In this document: in pieces, positions 23,900 through 36,335 of the stretch
How positions within the stretch are numbered: the stretch's first letter is position 1
Layout of the letters: each line of letters starts with the position of its first letter
Assembly: GCA_018398585.1 (NCBI GenBank)
Contig: JAGTTD010000001.1
Span: forward strand, 22,619,438 to 22,683,437
Reading direction: 5' to 3'
Source: Simmondsia chinensis
Lineage: Eukaryota > Streptophyta > Magnoliopsida > Caryophyllales > Simmondsiaceae
DNA length: 64,000 nt
The notes under the pieces: model-generated
The model's input: the letters and a program-made list of their open reading frames with translations, nothing else
Databases searched by the model: none
What the model was told of the DNA's origin: nothing
Position numbers and translations under genes: made by a program

Positions 23900-25639
23900 A
23901 CAACTCGTATGCAAAATAAGAAGTCTCCATGCAAATTAGGGTGGTGAATTTTGAAACATGTCCTCCTATCTTGATAATATGGGAATTTTTCATGAGCTCA
24001 GTTTCTCACCCACTTCGACTCAAAAATGAAGAGCTAAGTCTTGTCAGCAACATCATTCTAAAATTGGTCTCACACCCTCTTAGCTCGCGCTTCTATGCCC
24101 TTACAATACTAGGATGACACTTTTACCATGGATTGTTGTCTTATAAATTGTCTACCCAGTTTGATTTACTTATATTTACATATTTTATTTCTTCATTCTT
24201 GTGACATATTTAGCTTTTACATGTGTATTTTGTTGTAATCTAGGTACATTAAGGCTTAGAGTGCAACAGAGCAAACAAAGGTTGAAAAGTGGCAGAATCA
24301 ATCATAATCGAGGCATAATTGAAGACTGCCCTGAGAAACCCAACCACGTGTGGGAAAGAAGGACCAATTGGGTTGTAAATTTGGTGACAAAAATAGGTCT
24401 TGTAGAGTTTCAGGTACTAAACGAATAATAGGTGCAAAATACCGATCAGTCAGCAGCCCATAGTAGGATGACTTACAGTGGGATTGCCGATCGATCGGGA
24501 ATTAGAACCGATCAATCGGCTGGCTATAGAAGGCCAGTCGATCGATAGGCCCCGACCCCAGGGTGATTTAAAAAGGGGAAGACTTCTATTTTTTGTATTT
24601 TCTACCTCGTCTCTCTCCTCCTCTTCTTCCCGAAGTCGCTACGAGATCCAAGAGGTTCTCAAACGCCGAAGGGCAGGTGGTTGGAGTGCTGGGGGAATCA
24701 AAGTAAGGATCAACATCAAAATTAATTGAGGGGGTCTTTAATTCCTAGTTTTTATTCATTGTTTTATCTTTTTAGATTTGAATGATGTGTAAAGCTCCTA
24801 TGGAGGAGTATATTCTTTTAGTTTAGGGATGAAGGACGGGCAACCGCCAGTATCTCGGATTTATATTATACTTTTGACAATGGATTTATGTTTTGTTATA
24901 TACTCACCCCTATGGGGAATTTATGATTATTGTTTGGTGTTTCTTAGTGTGTGCTTATACCTTTGTTAAGATCTCCAAATTATTAGCATTAGTCTACGAG
25001 CTTATACCCTACACCCTAACATAACTGGTTTTCACGCATGGTCAGGTTTGAGGTTGTACCCAACCCTGAACACAATCTTTTGTACAAATTAATGCTTAAT
25101 TAGGAGTGACAAAGGAATTTGTTAATGCTACTGAGATAATCCATGCTACAACTAGGGTGATGAGATGGGTTAATGCCCTTAGACTAGTTCATTACCTTAA
25201 GCTGTAACTTAAGTATTAATTCAGGTTTAATAATAAATTATAAGTAAGAAAGGAATTAAGTAGTGCTAATAAGATAACCTATGCTACACATAGGGTGATA
25301 TAATATGTTATGCCTTGGCCAAGTTCATCACCCTAAGCCCTAGTTTAGGCCTTCTAAATTGTTGTCATAGTACAATATAATGACGAGATATGAGTAAAGC
25401 TACTCTAAATTCATCCCTGAACTAACATCAATTGAATTGACACCTTAGTATAAATTTTATTACTTTATTTAAATAATTGTCCAAATAATCAATAGAACCC
25501 AAAATCCAACCGCTCATTAATAGCGGAATCCGACTTAACTCCTATTCCCTGTGGATACGACCCGTATATTTGATTTAGCTACAACAATCTCGTACGCTTG
25601 CAATTACTCAGTTTTAAAACACACTTTTAAAACACATCA
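23900..25639 (+). repeat. Probable solo LTR of an Athila-like element
   Basis: The end block TAACTCCTATTCCCTGTGGAT followed by ACGACCCG (25535-25569), with termination in ACACATCA at 25639, is the usual 3' end of Athila LTRs. Upstream are a promoter-like TTTAAAAAGGGG (24571) with a pyrimidine-rich leader and an internal degenerate direct repeat (about 25085-25225 and 25228-25352, sharing AGGGTGAT and ATGCTACA). No internal domain or matching second LTR is present. The 5' edge and target duplication are not found. Confidence 0.45.
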
Positions 25640-26929
25640 TAGTCCAATATTGAATCATGATAAACCCTTACAACACATTTTCAGTGAGGAGCTGGATTTG
25701 ATATGAATCGGTCTAAAGATTCGACATGCAGCCTCGAACCTCAACGGTGTGTGGTGGGAATAATAGGGTGCCTCTAACCCATTGATTGTACCCAAAAATG
25801 TTGGATTAAATGGATTGGTTAAAACTCGTCGATTCTGCAATACCGGAGTGATAATCTAAAATATGAGCTGTGTAATTTTTATTTAGTCTTTCAAAATAAA
25901 GATTACAAAGATCAATGTAAAACATAAACTCATTAAAATAATTTTTAGTTAATCAAAAGCTTCTCAACAAATAAATCTTAAGGCCTATTTATAGGAAACT
26001 AAGCAAAGATTAATTCTAATATAATTCAAAAATCCAAACTAAACTTAGTATAACTCAAAGACCTAAACTAATTCTAATATAACTCAAGAACTCAAAAACC
26101 CTTTAATTACATGATTCAGTAAAATAAATTCTAATAAATAAAACCTTAATTAAGCAAAATACTTAGTCCTAATTAAACTAAAGAACTCTTGCTGCTGCTT
26201 CACCCGGTTATAAATTCAAACGTTCCCGAGCTCCATTTCCCCTTTTTTCATCTTGATCGGGTTATTTTGTCCCTATCCTTTCCACCACACACATTGGGGT
26301 TTGAAGCTGCAGGTCGGATCTTTAGATCGATTTGCACTAGTTAGTTACCCGATTGAGACGAAAAAGGGAGAAAACGGAACTCGAGAGACGTTAGGGACTA
26401 TCAAAATCAGTATCATATGATTGAATCGAGAATCATAAGATTTCATTAAATGTGTAGTATAACTATTTTTTGTACTAATTACACAGTCCACAAATATTAT
26501 TTTATAACATAGTAACGTATACATAAGAAATATAATCAAATAAGATTATACATTAGCATGTAACATAGATGTGTCATTTTACACTCAAATGATCGTGATA
26601 TATTTGAAGATGATATGTTGCTAATAAAACTTCATATTAGTTAATTTAAGGTTAAGCTTAATTTAAGTTTTGTGAGTATATAAATACTTAATTTAACTTT
26701 CTTTTATTTCAGAGTAAGAAAAAAATTTGTTCGCAAAATATGCCTGAATGTTTTACTTTTAAGTTTTTATTTGTACTAATTGGTAGAAACGGTAGAATGG
26801 TAAAATCGTATTATAATCTTATCTGTTAATTTTATTAATGGATTGCAAGACTCTACAAGATTAATATCCTACCTAAAACTATGATTGATCAATACTTCTG
26901 AAATCGTAAAATCACAAGATTTTAAGAAA
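25640..26929. other. AT-rich stretch without a recognised gene
   Basis: No coding sequence found on either strand. CCTATTTATAGG at 25984 could be a TATA box for either strand. The remainder is unstructured AT-rich DNA up to the Athila target site. Confidence 0.4.
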
Positions 26930-26934
26930 CGGAT
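26930..26934. repeat. Left target duplication of the minus-strand Athila element
   Basis: CGGAT here and at 30027-30031 flank the element exactly. Confidence 0.85.
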
Positions 26935-27139
26935 TGATGTATTTTTCTACGTCTATCAAAATTTAATATTTAACCCTATCTACGAAACACATCTAAATTA
27001 AAGTTTAGGGTGAGAGGGCGTAGAACCATAGGGACTAAGAGTCAAGAATTATTCTATGACCCAAATTAATTTGAATAAAATTGAGAGGTTTTTGTGTTAA
27101 TTAATATAGGAATAATCGACTTGAAATCGGAAGAGTTTA
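26935..27139 (-). repeat. Remnant of the 3' LTR
   Basis: It shares TTTTTCTACGTCTATCAAAA, GGGACTAAGAGT and AAATTGAGAGGTTTTTGT with 28557-28715. Only the LTR's terminal 205 bp survive. Confidence 0.85.
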
Positions 27140-27140
27140 T

Positions 27141-28229
27141 TGGATGGTTTCTCCAGCCCGGATTGTACGTGTGCGAGTATGGGTCTTTTCTTGAGAATCC
27201 TTAGGTTGCATTAACCTGGTCCTCCGACCACTCAACAAAAAGTGAAGCAGAGGGGCAATCAAGTGTAGAATGAGAGACACTAGAACATGAAGAGCAAGCA
27301 CTATGCATGTTTGAAACATGAGACACGTTAGGTGCAGTAAAGGGAGTCAATGTCATCTTAAATAAGGAAGTCAACTGTTCTACAGAAGAGGCAAGAGAGT
27401 CTACTTTCTTATCTAAGATGGAGGTGTGAGCAATTTCATTTACTCCTCTATTTAACCTAGTGGCATTTAAACGTGCATGTGCGGCATTCTGTTGTGAATT
27501 CTCATTCAAATGTTCGAATAATTCCCATTCTTCATCCTCATTCTTCCTAAGGAACTGACCACCACAAGAGGCATCAACAGTTTGTTGACCCTTTTCATTC
27601 AACTCATAAGAAAAATTTTGGACTAGTTGTCATTTAAGGATAGCATGATATGGACAACCTCTCAGTAGTTCTCTAAACCTATCCCAACTCTCATGAAACT
27701 CTTCACTTGGAAGTTGAGCAAAGGTGTTAATGGCCCTCCTAGCAGTGTTGGTCTTACTAATGGGATAGAATTTCTTAAGAAATTCTTGTTGCATTTGAGG
27801 CTAGGTACTAATCATCCCACTAGGCAAGGTGCCTAAGCAATACTTAGCCTTGTCCTTCAAAAAGAAAGGAAAAAGACGAAGTAAGATGGCGTCATCACTA
27901 ACGTTAGGGATCCTGAAGGTTGAGCAAACCTCCTTGAAACTGTCCAAGTGTGTGTACGGATTCTCATTGCCTAAACCGTGGAATGAAGAAAGTATTTGTA
28001 TGGTATGTGGCTTAAGCTCGAACTGATGGGCTATAGGTGGCAACCTAATGCATAAAGGCAAGGTGTACATGGTGGGAGTGAAATACTCCATAAGTGGATG
28101 CGGTTGTTGTTCGTTAGCTATTGCGGTTTGTGCTCGATGTTGGGCTCTGAAGTCTCTTAAGGTCCTTTCAATTTCAGGGTCGAATCTAGTAAGGTCAAGA
28201 GACAAGGAATGACGACCGTGTATGACCAA
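27141..28229 (-). pseudogene. Athila-type gag
   Basis: The minus-strand frame starts near 28229 (MVIHGRHSLSLDLTRF) and contains LSSFHGLGNENPYTHLDSFK, ILLRLFPFFLKDKAK and LGTLPSGMIST followed by a stop. The sequence then continues QEFLKKFYPISKTN, EEFHESWDRFRELLRGCPYH, another stop, and an open part (27602 to 27201) ending in a CCHC knuckle (CSSCSSVSHSTLDC). There are stops at about 27803 and 27622. It is truncated by the internal deletion at about 27140. Confidence 0.83.
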
Positions 28230-28528
28230 ACAACCAAATGAAGCAAATAAAACTAAAAACTAAAACTAGCAAAACAAACAAAACAAACACTTAAAAGAAA
28301 AACAAAAGAAACAAATAATAAACTATCTTAAAATCTACCTATGCACGAAATCACAGAATAAATAATGCTTTAAAAAAATAAATAAATAACCCCTTTTTTA
28401 AGAAAAGTGAAAAAAAAAATATTTTTTTTATATTTTCTTTACAGAAAGAGATAATAACAATTAAAAATAATTAAAGAAAATTAAAAATCAAAGAAACTCA
28501 CAAAAATAAAATCATGAACGTTGCCTAG

Positions 28529-28546
28529 TCCCCGGCAATGGCGCCA
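28529..28546 (-). promoter_or_regulatory. Athila primer-binding site
   Basis: The minus strand reads TGGCGCCATTGCCGGGGA, six bases inside the LTR end. This is the tRNA-Asp-type primer site typical of Athila. Confidence 0.85.
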
Positions 28547-28552
28547 AAATCT

Positions 28553-30026
28553 TGATGTGTTTTTCTACGTCTATCAAAATTTAATATTTAACCCTATCTA
28601 CTAAACACATCTAAATTGAAGTATAGGGCGAGAGCGTGTCGAGCCACAGGGACTAAGAGTACGTGAAATTATTCTATGACTTAAATTGATTTGAATAAAA
28701 TTGAGAGGTTTTTGTATTAATTAATCAAGGAAACGACAATTGAACTAAAATAATCTGCTTCTAATCGGATGAGTGTATTAAATTGGAACCTAGGGTTTCG
28801 AATCCATCATTGGTCAATTATTTTTGCGTTAACTCTTAACTTGGGATTGTTAATTGTTACACGAGTAATGGTTTAGGCTACAAGCTTCAACCTACTATGG
28901 TGATGTTGTTAGTATTACGTATTGACCCTATCTAACTAAAGCATAAAGAAAATAAGCTCTACCTAACGTATTGCTAATTATCACTTATTGATCATATCTA
29001 ACTAAAGCATAGGGAAGATATGCTTTAACTAACAATTCGGTAAATACTATTGCTTGATTAATTAATCATAGGGCTACAAGCACAAAGAATTAATTTATAA
29101 ATGTCAACATCAACGACTAAAGGTTACAAACTCAATAATCATCTCAATTGAATAAACAATAAAAATATAATACTTCAAAGTATTTATCTCAATTAAGCAA
29201 TTCATGTAAACAATCAAATTAACCCAAATTAAAAGTAAACAAAGTAAAGGCTAAGACTTCATCTAACCCTAGAGAGCAAGTTAGCTCTCCATCCAAGATG
29301 AACCGGTGAAAGAGGAGATGAACAAACTCATGTCGGTCTTCATGCTAATTTCGCTCTCGTTCCAATTTAACAAAAAATAGAAAAATAATATAAAAGAAGA
29401 GAGAGAGAATTGAGAGAGAGAGCCCTGGTGAAATCCCCCCCCTCCCCCCCCCCCCCGCCCCCAAAAAAAAACAAAGAACGAAGAACCCCGAATTGGTAAA
29501 AATGCTCAATAAATATATTGCTGTTGCTGTTCAACCCTAAGCGGAGCTGGGTTAGAGTCGATGCTTACTAACACAGGTCTGGGCCGAAGATGATGGGCTT
29601 GGGCTGAATAGAACAGGCACGAGTTGGGCCGAGATGAGCCTGTCGATGACGATGGGCTGCTTGGGTAGTTGGGCTCGGTGAGCTGCACAGGTCTGGTGAA
29701 CAGAACTCAGGACTAAGGTGCGGGTGCGAGTCGGGCTGTGGGCTTGTGTTGGTTGGTGATTGTGGGCCTAGAGGTGAGGCTGCTGGTGGTGACGTGTGGG
29801 TCGGCAGCGGGCGAGCTTATACATTCTCGTCCCCAATCTCGGTTGACTTGATTTAATTTTTTACGCATCGAATTTGTCTTATTTGCACCAAATTGGACAA
29901 TTTTCAAGATTTTAATTTTTGAACCTATAAACATTAAAATTGTAAAAGTGAGTATAAAACTATAATTAATCAAGTGCAAAATAATTAAAATAGCAATTAA
30001 AAGATGCATACATATGAGACGCATCA
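28553..30026 (-). repeat. Athila 5' LTR (minus strand)
   Basis: A 1474-bp LTR. On the minus strand it starts TGATGCGTCTCATATG at 30026 and ends ACACATCA at 28553. A C-run (about 29437-29460) and a purine-rich GAGAGAG tract (29398-29420) lie inside. Short frames here (for example 29506-29688) have no family match. Confidence 0.85.
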
Positions 30027-30031
30027 CGGAT

Positions 30032-30790
30032 CGGTTGTTTAATAACTGTTTCGGGTTTTTATTAGAGGATGAGAGCTGGACTTAAGCTCTAGATGGTGGA
30101 GAAGGTGGTTGCTACACATCTAACCTGGTATTTCCTGTAAGATAATAAATGATTTGAGGCGCTCGTGGTTTTGATCACAGGGGACCCCTCCAATGCTTAA
30201 GTCAGTATAGGTCTCAAGTAATAATATTGACAATTAAAGTAGAAATAAATAAATACGTGAGAGAGGGAAAGAGGTGATTCTTACCCTTATATGAGGCTTT
30301 GAGAGCTCATTTAAAAGGGAGAGAGAGAGATGGAGAAAGAAAGTCTCCATTCTTCATGTGAGTTCCTATGCAAGAACTCATGTTAAAGAGGGAGAAAACG
30401 AGAGGAAGAGGGCTCTTGTATGAGGTGCTTCTATATGGATGAAAGCAGGAGAAAATAAGTTCCCTTCTTCATGTGAGGTCCTCCGCCATTATGTAGAAAA
30501 CGAGCAATAAGCATAGCACTTGGAGGATAAGGTGGCCATTTTTCACTATTTTAGCATTTTAATTTAAATCTAGTATTTCAATATCCAATTTTATATAATA
30601 ACAACCCATTAATACTCAATTTTATATAGTAATGGTGTGGTTAACTTCTTCTTTTACAAATAATCGCTCACCTGCCACACCTCATCCATATATATCCCAT
30701 AACAATAATCATGATTGATAAGAGAACTTCACCAAGATTAAAAAATATCTAAAGATTTCTTGTTCAAAAATATAAAGATTTGAAATCCCA
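30032..30790. other. No gene recognised
   Basis: Purine-rich degenerate repeats at 30280-30470, in which a TTCATGTGAG(G/T) phrase recurs three times. No coding sequence or RNA gene is seen. Confidence 0.35.
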
Positions 30791-31082
30791 AACAAAATAA
30801 AAAAATGGCCATTGTGGCAAAAAATCGGGCCTCCATAACTCTGATTGCGCCTTTGCTCTTCTTCCTCCCCAGTATCGCCCCTTCACAAACTGCCTCTCCA
30901 CCGACCACAATCTTGGCACTGCCGCTGTAAGACTCTCTCTTCTCCCCTCTCGTTCTACATTTTGATATTACAATGCACCATTTCCTTTCCTTCTCTTCTT
31001 CCCTCTCCATTCTACTCAAATTTCCATCCCTTTCATTTTAATCATCGATGGGTTCATAATTCGGAATTTAGGGTTCTATACT
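30791..31082 (+). promoter_or_regulatory. Possible 5' leader exon of the DCD-Kelch gene
   Basis: A C/T-rich stretch (30850-31030) resembles a plant 5' leader. An AG acceptor at 34672-34673, directly before the likely DCD-Kelch start codon, implies an upstream non-coding exon, and this is the only leader-like segment seen. A short frame from ATG 30805 (MAIVAKNRASITLIAPLLFF) ends at a GTAAG. It could instead be a first exon of something else. Tentative. Confidence 0.25.
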
Positions 31083-31090
31083 ATAAAACC

Positions 31091-32108
31091 TAGGAGTGCG
31101 CAAAAAACGTTTTAAACTGTAATCCAAACTGGACCAAACCGTAATTTACGGTTTGGTTTGGTTTATGATTTGAAAAATCATGGTTTGGTTTATAAACTTT
31201 TGGTTAATAGGAATTACAGTTGAGGTTTGGTTTAAAGCCAAGCCTAAACTGTAAACCATATAAACCTAAATAAGGAAGGTTCGATGATTATTTATACCAC
31301 CCGAATCATGACAAATCACGTTAGTAGCAATGTTTTACTTGATAACCTGATAAAAAAGTTACGGTTATTTATACTAAAGGTCTCTGTACTTTTTTTTAAT
31401 GAATCAATTTAGTCCTTGTACTTTTACTTGTATCCATTTAGTTCCTCTACAATTTATATTATGTTAATTAAGCCATTTGATCAAATTAAGGTAAGTTGGT
31501 GATCAAAAAAAAAAAAAAGATAAGTCAATGATTTAATTCTTAATGACACAATCATGTTAGATGCAAGTAACCCATTACAAATCATCCATTCATTCCAATT
31601 AACACAATCTTTGACTGAACCCTAAAAAATTTCATTAACAACTTAATATAAATTTTACTTTAAGGACTAAATTGATACAATACACTTGTATAGGAACTAA
31701 ATTGACACAATAAAAAATGTAAGAACCAATTTAATACAAAAAGGCAAAGTGTAGGGATCTTTAGAGTAAATAACCCGAAAAATTATTATTATTGAACTTT
31801 TGTAACATAATGTTTATACATAAATAATTAAGGTAGAAAATTACAGTTATATTATTACCTAATTGAATGTAACAAAACCTTTTATATGTATCGATAATTA
31901 ATCTATTTATTGATAAAGTATTTAACCTTCTTAATATTATGGTTTAACCATAACCAAACCAAACTAAACCGTATTTTGCCGTTTGGTCCGGTTCGGTTTA
32001 AAATCTATAATAGCTTGGTTTGGTTTAAAAAAAATTTCAAACCGTATTGTAACGGTTTGGTCCGGTTTTAATGCGGTTTTTATCAAAACCGGACTGTGCA
32101 CACCCCTA
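31091..32108. mobile_element. Non-autonomous hAT element, 1018 bp
   Basis: Perfect 8-bp duplication ATAAAACC (31083-31090 and 32109-32116). The terminal inverted repeats start TAGGAGTGCGCA and TAGGGGTGTGCA, the standard plant hAT end. Both ends are rich in repeated CGGTTTGGT/ACCAAACCG motifs (31138-31260 and 31940-32090). There is no transposase frame inside. Confidence 0.92.
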
Positions 32109-32116
32109 ATAAAACC

Positions 32117-34660
32117 AGTATGCGTCCTTCGTACATTCGTTTATGTTATTTTCTTTTTCTTAATGCTTTGGAAATGATTGGAGAAGATTTTCTTGTTCTA
32201 TTTTATGGGTTACTTGCTTTCTTGGGAAACATTTTGGAATAACTGATGAGTGGTGTAATCTTTGTCAAGTTTAGAGACTGATGATATGCATGCATTCATG
32301 GCTGGGTTAATTGAAGCTTGCTAAATGAGGTGACCCTTGAGCTTTTAGGTATTATGGCTGATAATGCCTATAAATAGGGACCTCTTGTGCTCTGGTTTGG
32401 TAGGGTAAAAAACTTAGAGCAAATAGTGGGAGGTAGAGTGAGGACAAAACTCTGATGTAACCACGTAAATTTTGGTGTCTACATTTTTCCTTCGATCCCT
32501 TTATTGTGTTTGCTATTCGATTTCGGATTCGGTGTTATGTTTGTGGTCCTAACAACTAGTATCATAGTTGGTTTCCTAACAATCTTTGGTGATTGTGTTT
32601 GTCGTGTGATAGTCATTTGGATTCCCTTGGTTGCTTTTACTGGAAAGTTTGAACTGACTTGAGTTTTTGCCTTATTTTTAGAATATAAACGAACTGCCAT
32701 TGTGCTTATAGTGGTGTTTTCAATTGTTTGCTGGGATGTTTCCAATTGCTTTGAGGTCATACTGTGAAAAAAGGATGACTGATGTGCTGATCAGCATGTT
32801 AAATATCACCGAGCTTTTAGGTTCGACCAATAGAGTTGGTGTACGTAAGATCACATATAAGCCCAAGTGGGATTCCATCCTAAAACCAATTGGCATTAGG
32901 TGGAACAACTCACTAGGCTTATATGTTGATCTCTTCCCTCTCTCAACTAATGTTGGATTCTTACTAGACTTACATGTGGAGTCTTCAACATAGTGTGAGC
33001 CTACTTTGAGTGTTTATAGCCTTGGTGATGGGGCTTCTATTTCTGCAAAAATATGAAAAACATAGTATTAAGATAAAGAATTGAGAATTCTGAAATACTT
33101 ACCATGACTAGTATGATGTATGAGGAAAGATGGCAGGGTTATGTATTGTAGATGACGCTGCTTGGGACTTCAAATAGTGCTAGTAATATGCATAATGATA
33201 TTTGTAATTTCTAGTGCAATATGCTTAATGACATTTCACATTTAGAGGTTAAGTTAATCTTTATTGCTCGCGTGATGATCCATTTGGAATGAGCACTGCG
33301 AGCTGGTCATATATTTGCTACAAATGTGAGATAAATGGAATATATTGTTTAGGTTGAATAAAATGACCAAATAGATTTAGCTGATAGTGTATGGGGCAAT
33401 GGAAGGATTCTTGGGATCAAATGGAAGAGTAATCAAGATGGTTTTGTGTTTGATGCTCGTTTCTGTCAGATAAAAACAGATAAAGAAATCTGGAGACTAG
33501 AAATGTTTGTATAATTATTGTAACCACTGCCACAACTCTTTGCGAGTGGTTGCTCCATCATTCCCAGTAATCTTCATTACTTTAGAGCTTAAAGTCACGT
33601 TTCTAAATTTTGGTGATTGCCATCATCCCTGATTCAGATGACAGATAGGCTTAATAAATGTACTGGTTATGTTTATTGTTACCCGCTTTTCCTTGTCAAG
33701 AAAATGAGGATCTATCATTGTTCATTATTTAGCGTAGTGTATTAATGGTTTGGATTTGTATGACTTCACTAATTCCAGAGAAGTAAATGGACCTTTATGA
33801 GAAGGTCTCCTCTCATGCAAACGTAGACTTCTACACTTTTTTGCTTAGATCTGTTGCTAAATTAATTGCTTGCCTTCCCTCCCTCTCTGTCGGAAAAGAA
33901 CATGGAAGAGGGAAAGTGAAGAATGAAATGTGCCTTGGACTAGTGGATAGTATATCTTTGCTCTTCACTTTAAGTGTTTCCTTAGAATATCAACTCTGCC
34001 TTCCTCAAATTGGTTCAATCTGTGTACCAAAGTGCTCCATTTGGTATTTTGTTGTATGAGACTTGTACCAAAGTGCTCCATTACACGATCAAAGTGCTCC
34101 ATTTGGTATTTTGTTGTATGAGACTTGTACCAAAGTGCTCCATTTGGTATTTTGTTACATTTCATTGACACGATCAATGTTCACAACCTAGCATAGATGC
34201 CTTTTAATTTTCAGCTAACGTGTGACTTGCGTGGGACCCAAAAAAGGCTGTTGTGTTTGTTACGTGATGGATTTTAACCTAGCTGTTATGCAATTGACCT
34301 TTACATAATCGAAATTTTGTAATCATCTCCAAAATGCATATAAATTGTATTTGTGTATTAAAAGCATAATATAAATGTATCATAGCGTAAAAACTATTGA
34401 AAGGGATATGAAACTACTGATCGTAAGTCCACTAGCTAAAACTTGTGCGAATATAAGGCGTCAAAGCAACCTGTGTATCTTGAGAAAACCCAAGCGATTA
34501 TCATGATAACAACTAAGGTCTGCAAACTGCGATTGCCGTCATTGCGTTACTGCTAACAACGAATTGGTTCCGTGTTGACTCGCTGTCATGCCATTTTTTG
34601 TCGGACTTATATGTTAATAAGATTGAACTTTGTAATTTTAAACTGCAATCTCTTTTGTTG
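32117..34660. other. Non-coding DNA upstream of the DCD-Kelch start
   Basis: No gene recognised. 32230-32551 looks like an LTR end: TATAAATAG at 32369 and GGTCCTAACA, followed by ACTAGTATCATAGTTGG, a degenerate tRNA-Met primer site. 32860-32990 is another LTR-like scrap. 34023-34157 is a small tandem repeat. It may be the first intron if the leader exon at 30791-31082 is real. Confidence 0.35.
34023..34157. repeat. Short tandem repeat, about 42-bp unit
   Basis: CAAAGTGCTCCATT occurs four times. GTATTTTGTTGTATGAGAC with a following TTGTAC occurs twice, and a shorter form occurs a third time. One unit has been partly replaced by TACACGAT. Confidence 0.8.
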
Positions 34661-34674
34661 ATATGGCTTGTAGA

Positions 34675-36335
34675 ATGGATGCTGGGAGGAAAACAAAGAC
34701 CTACATAGTTGATGAAAATGCCCCTTCTCTCCCCAATTTAGCAACTAGCCTCCCTGTCAGAAACTTGAAGAAGTCTGAATTAGGTGGTGTAATATGTGGT
34801 TGCAAGGATAATACTATGGAAGAATGCCTCTCTAAGCAGCTTTTCGGTGAGTAATTTTATATAATAGTTGTCCATGTTGCATATTATGTTTGGAACAGGA
34901 ACATTTTCCGTTTATCTCGAGCTTTGTCTAAAACATCTACTTGTTTTCCTGACATGGAAGGCAAATAATTCTTGTAGAGCTTTCATGTATTGGTATTTTA
35001 CCCCTAGAATGCATTAATTCACTTCATTTGTGGATCTCTTGTTAGGATGACCAGGCTCCAGTACTGGTGTCCATGATTTGTATTGAGAAGTTCTAAGCTT
35101 CTCTCTGATTATTTCCTTGCTTACTTTTACATGTTCGCATTGACAATTTTTAAAAATATGAAAACAAATAAAGGTTATTTTCATAATTAACGGCTATTAC
35201 AAAAGGCTTTCAAACTACATGTTTTTTGTGATTGATGTGGCTTGTTATGCAATGTTCTCGACACCTTGCATGTGCAGTATGACGACTATAATCTTGTTGC
35301 ATTTGTGAAGTGGGGTTTAGGTCCTTGCTTCCAAGTTTGGCGACTAATTGCAACAATTTCCCATTTCGTAATAGGATTACCAGCGCAACACTTCTTGTAT
35401 GTCAAGAATATTGATCCAGGTCTTCCACTGTTTCTATTCAACTACACTGATAGGAAGCTTCATGGCGTCTTTGAGGCTGCTAGCTACGGTCAATTGAACA
35501 TTGATCCATATGCGTGGACCACTGATGGATCAGAGAGAACACCTTATCCGGCTCAGGTATTGTACAATGATGTTGCTGCTATGTGTTTCTCAATTTTGAT
35601 TGTGGACTTGCTGGACTTCCATAAGCTGATCGGGGTAGCTCTCTAATATTTTGATGTAATGCTGTTCTTCAATCGAAGGTTCAAATACATGTCCGTGTTC
35701 ATTGCCAACCTCTTTTGGAAAAGCAATTTGCTCCAATCATTAAGGACAATTATTATTCTCGCAACCACTTTTGGTTTGAACTAGATCATACTCAGGCAAG
35801 CAAGTTGATGTCTATGTTGTCGTCCCAAGTGATTGTGCCGGGTGCCTCAATTGTGCAAAATACGGCAATCTGGCGGGTGGTAACTCAACCTCAGTCTTCA
35901 CATAAAACTGAGGAACATGAAGAAATAAAGTCTCTAGTGTCTGGGAATTCAGGCATTCTAGGTACCTCTCAGTGCCAAGATGGAGCTCATCGGCCTCTTG
36001 GAGGTGGTTTGAAGGAAGTTGATAAGGATGAATATGAACTGATATATGATAAACTGAAGAAGTTAGTTGCTAACAATGAAAATGCAGAAATTCCTAGTGC
36101 AAGCCAAGTACAAGAGAGCTTTAATGTTGATGAGCCGCACAAGGCAGATATTGGTTCTCAGATAGCTATTAACAAGGAAAATTCAGAAATTTCAAGTATG
36201 AATCTAGTACAAGAGAGTGCAAACATTAATGAGATCCGCAAGGCAAATAGTGGTTCTTCGATGGCAGAAATGTTTCAACAAGATAATGAGGATGGTCCTC
36301 TTTTATTCTCGGATTCTCCATCCCTTATCGCCCAG
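34675..36335 (+). other. Exons 1-3: DCD domain and acidic linker
   Basis: Exon junctions fall inside conserved DCD words: exon 1 ends in the first base of the Gly codon of QLFG, and exon 2 restores GLPAQHF. Exon 2 ends PYPAQ and exon 3 starts VQIHVRVHCQPLLEKQF. The linker (about residues 175-337) holds two near-duplicate blocks, each with SQVQES or NLVQES followed by N(V/I)(D/N)E. Nothing in these exons is broken. Confidence 0.88.

Larger units (their letters stand above)
26935..30026 (-). mobile_element. Athila element on the minus strand, internally deleted
   Basis: Flanked by a perfect 5-bp duplication (CGGAT). On the minus strand the order is: 5' LTR (30026 to 28553), primer-binding site (28546-28529), gag (28229 to about 27141), then directly the last 205 bp of the 3' LTR (about 27139 to 26935). 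The whole of pol and most of the 3' LTR are gone. The join falls where gag reads YNPGWRNHP. The remaining 205 bp of the 3' LTR match 28553-28760 closely, with scattered differences. Confidence 0.88.

Noticed and set aside
24478..24729. 83-codon frame over GATCGATCGG-type repeats
   Set aside because: It lies inside a probable Athila LTR. The CCGATCAATCGG words are local sequence repeats and no protein family fits.
29506..30027. Minus-strand frames of 60 and 104 codons
   Set aside because: They lie wholly inside an Athila LTR defined by its ends and target duplication. No family features.
30738..31019. Minus-strand 93-codon frame rich in Lys/Glu/Arg
   Set aside because: It is the complement of a C/T-rich leader-like stretch, and the charged composition follows from that bias.
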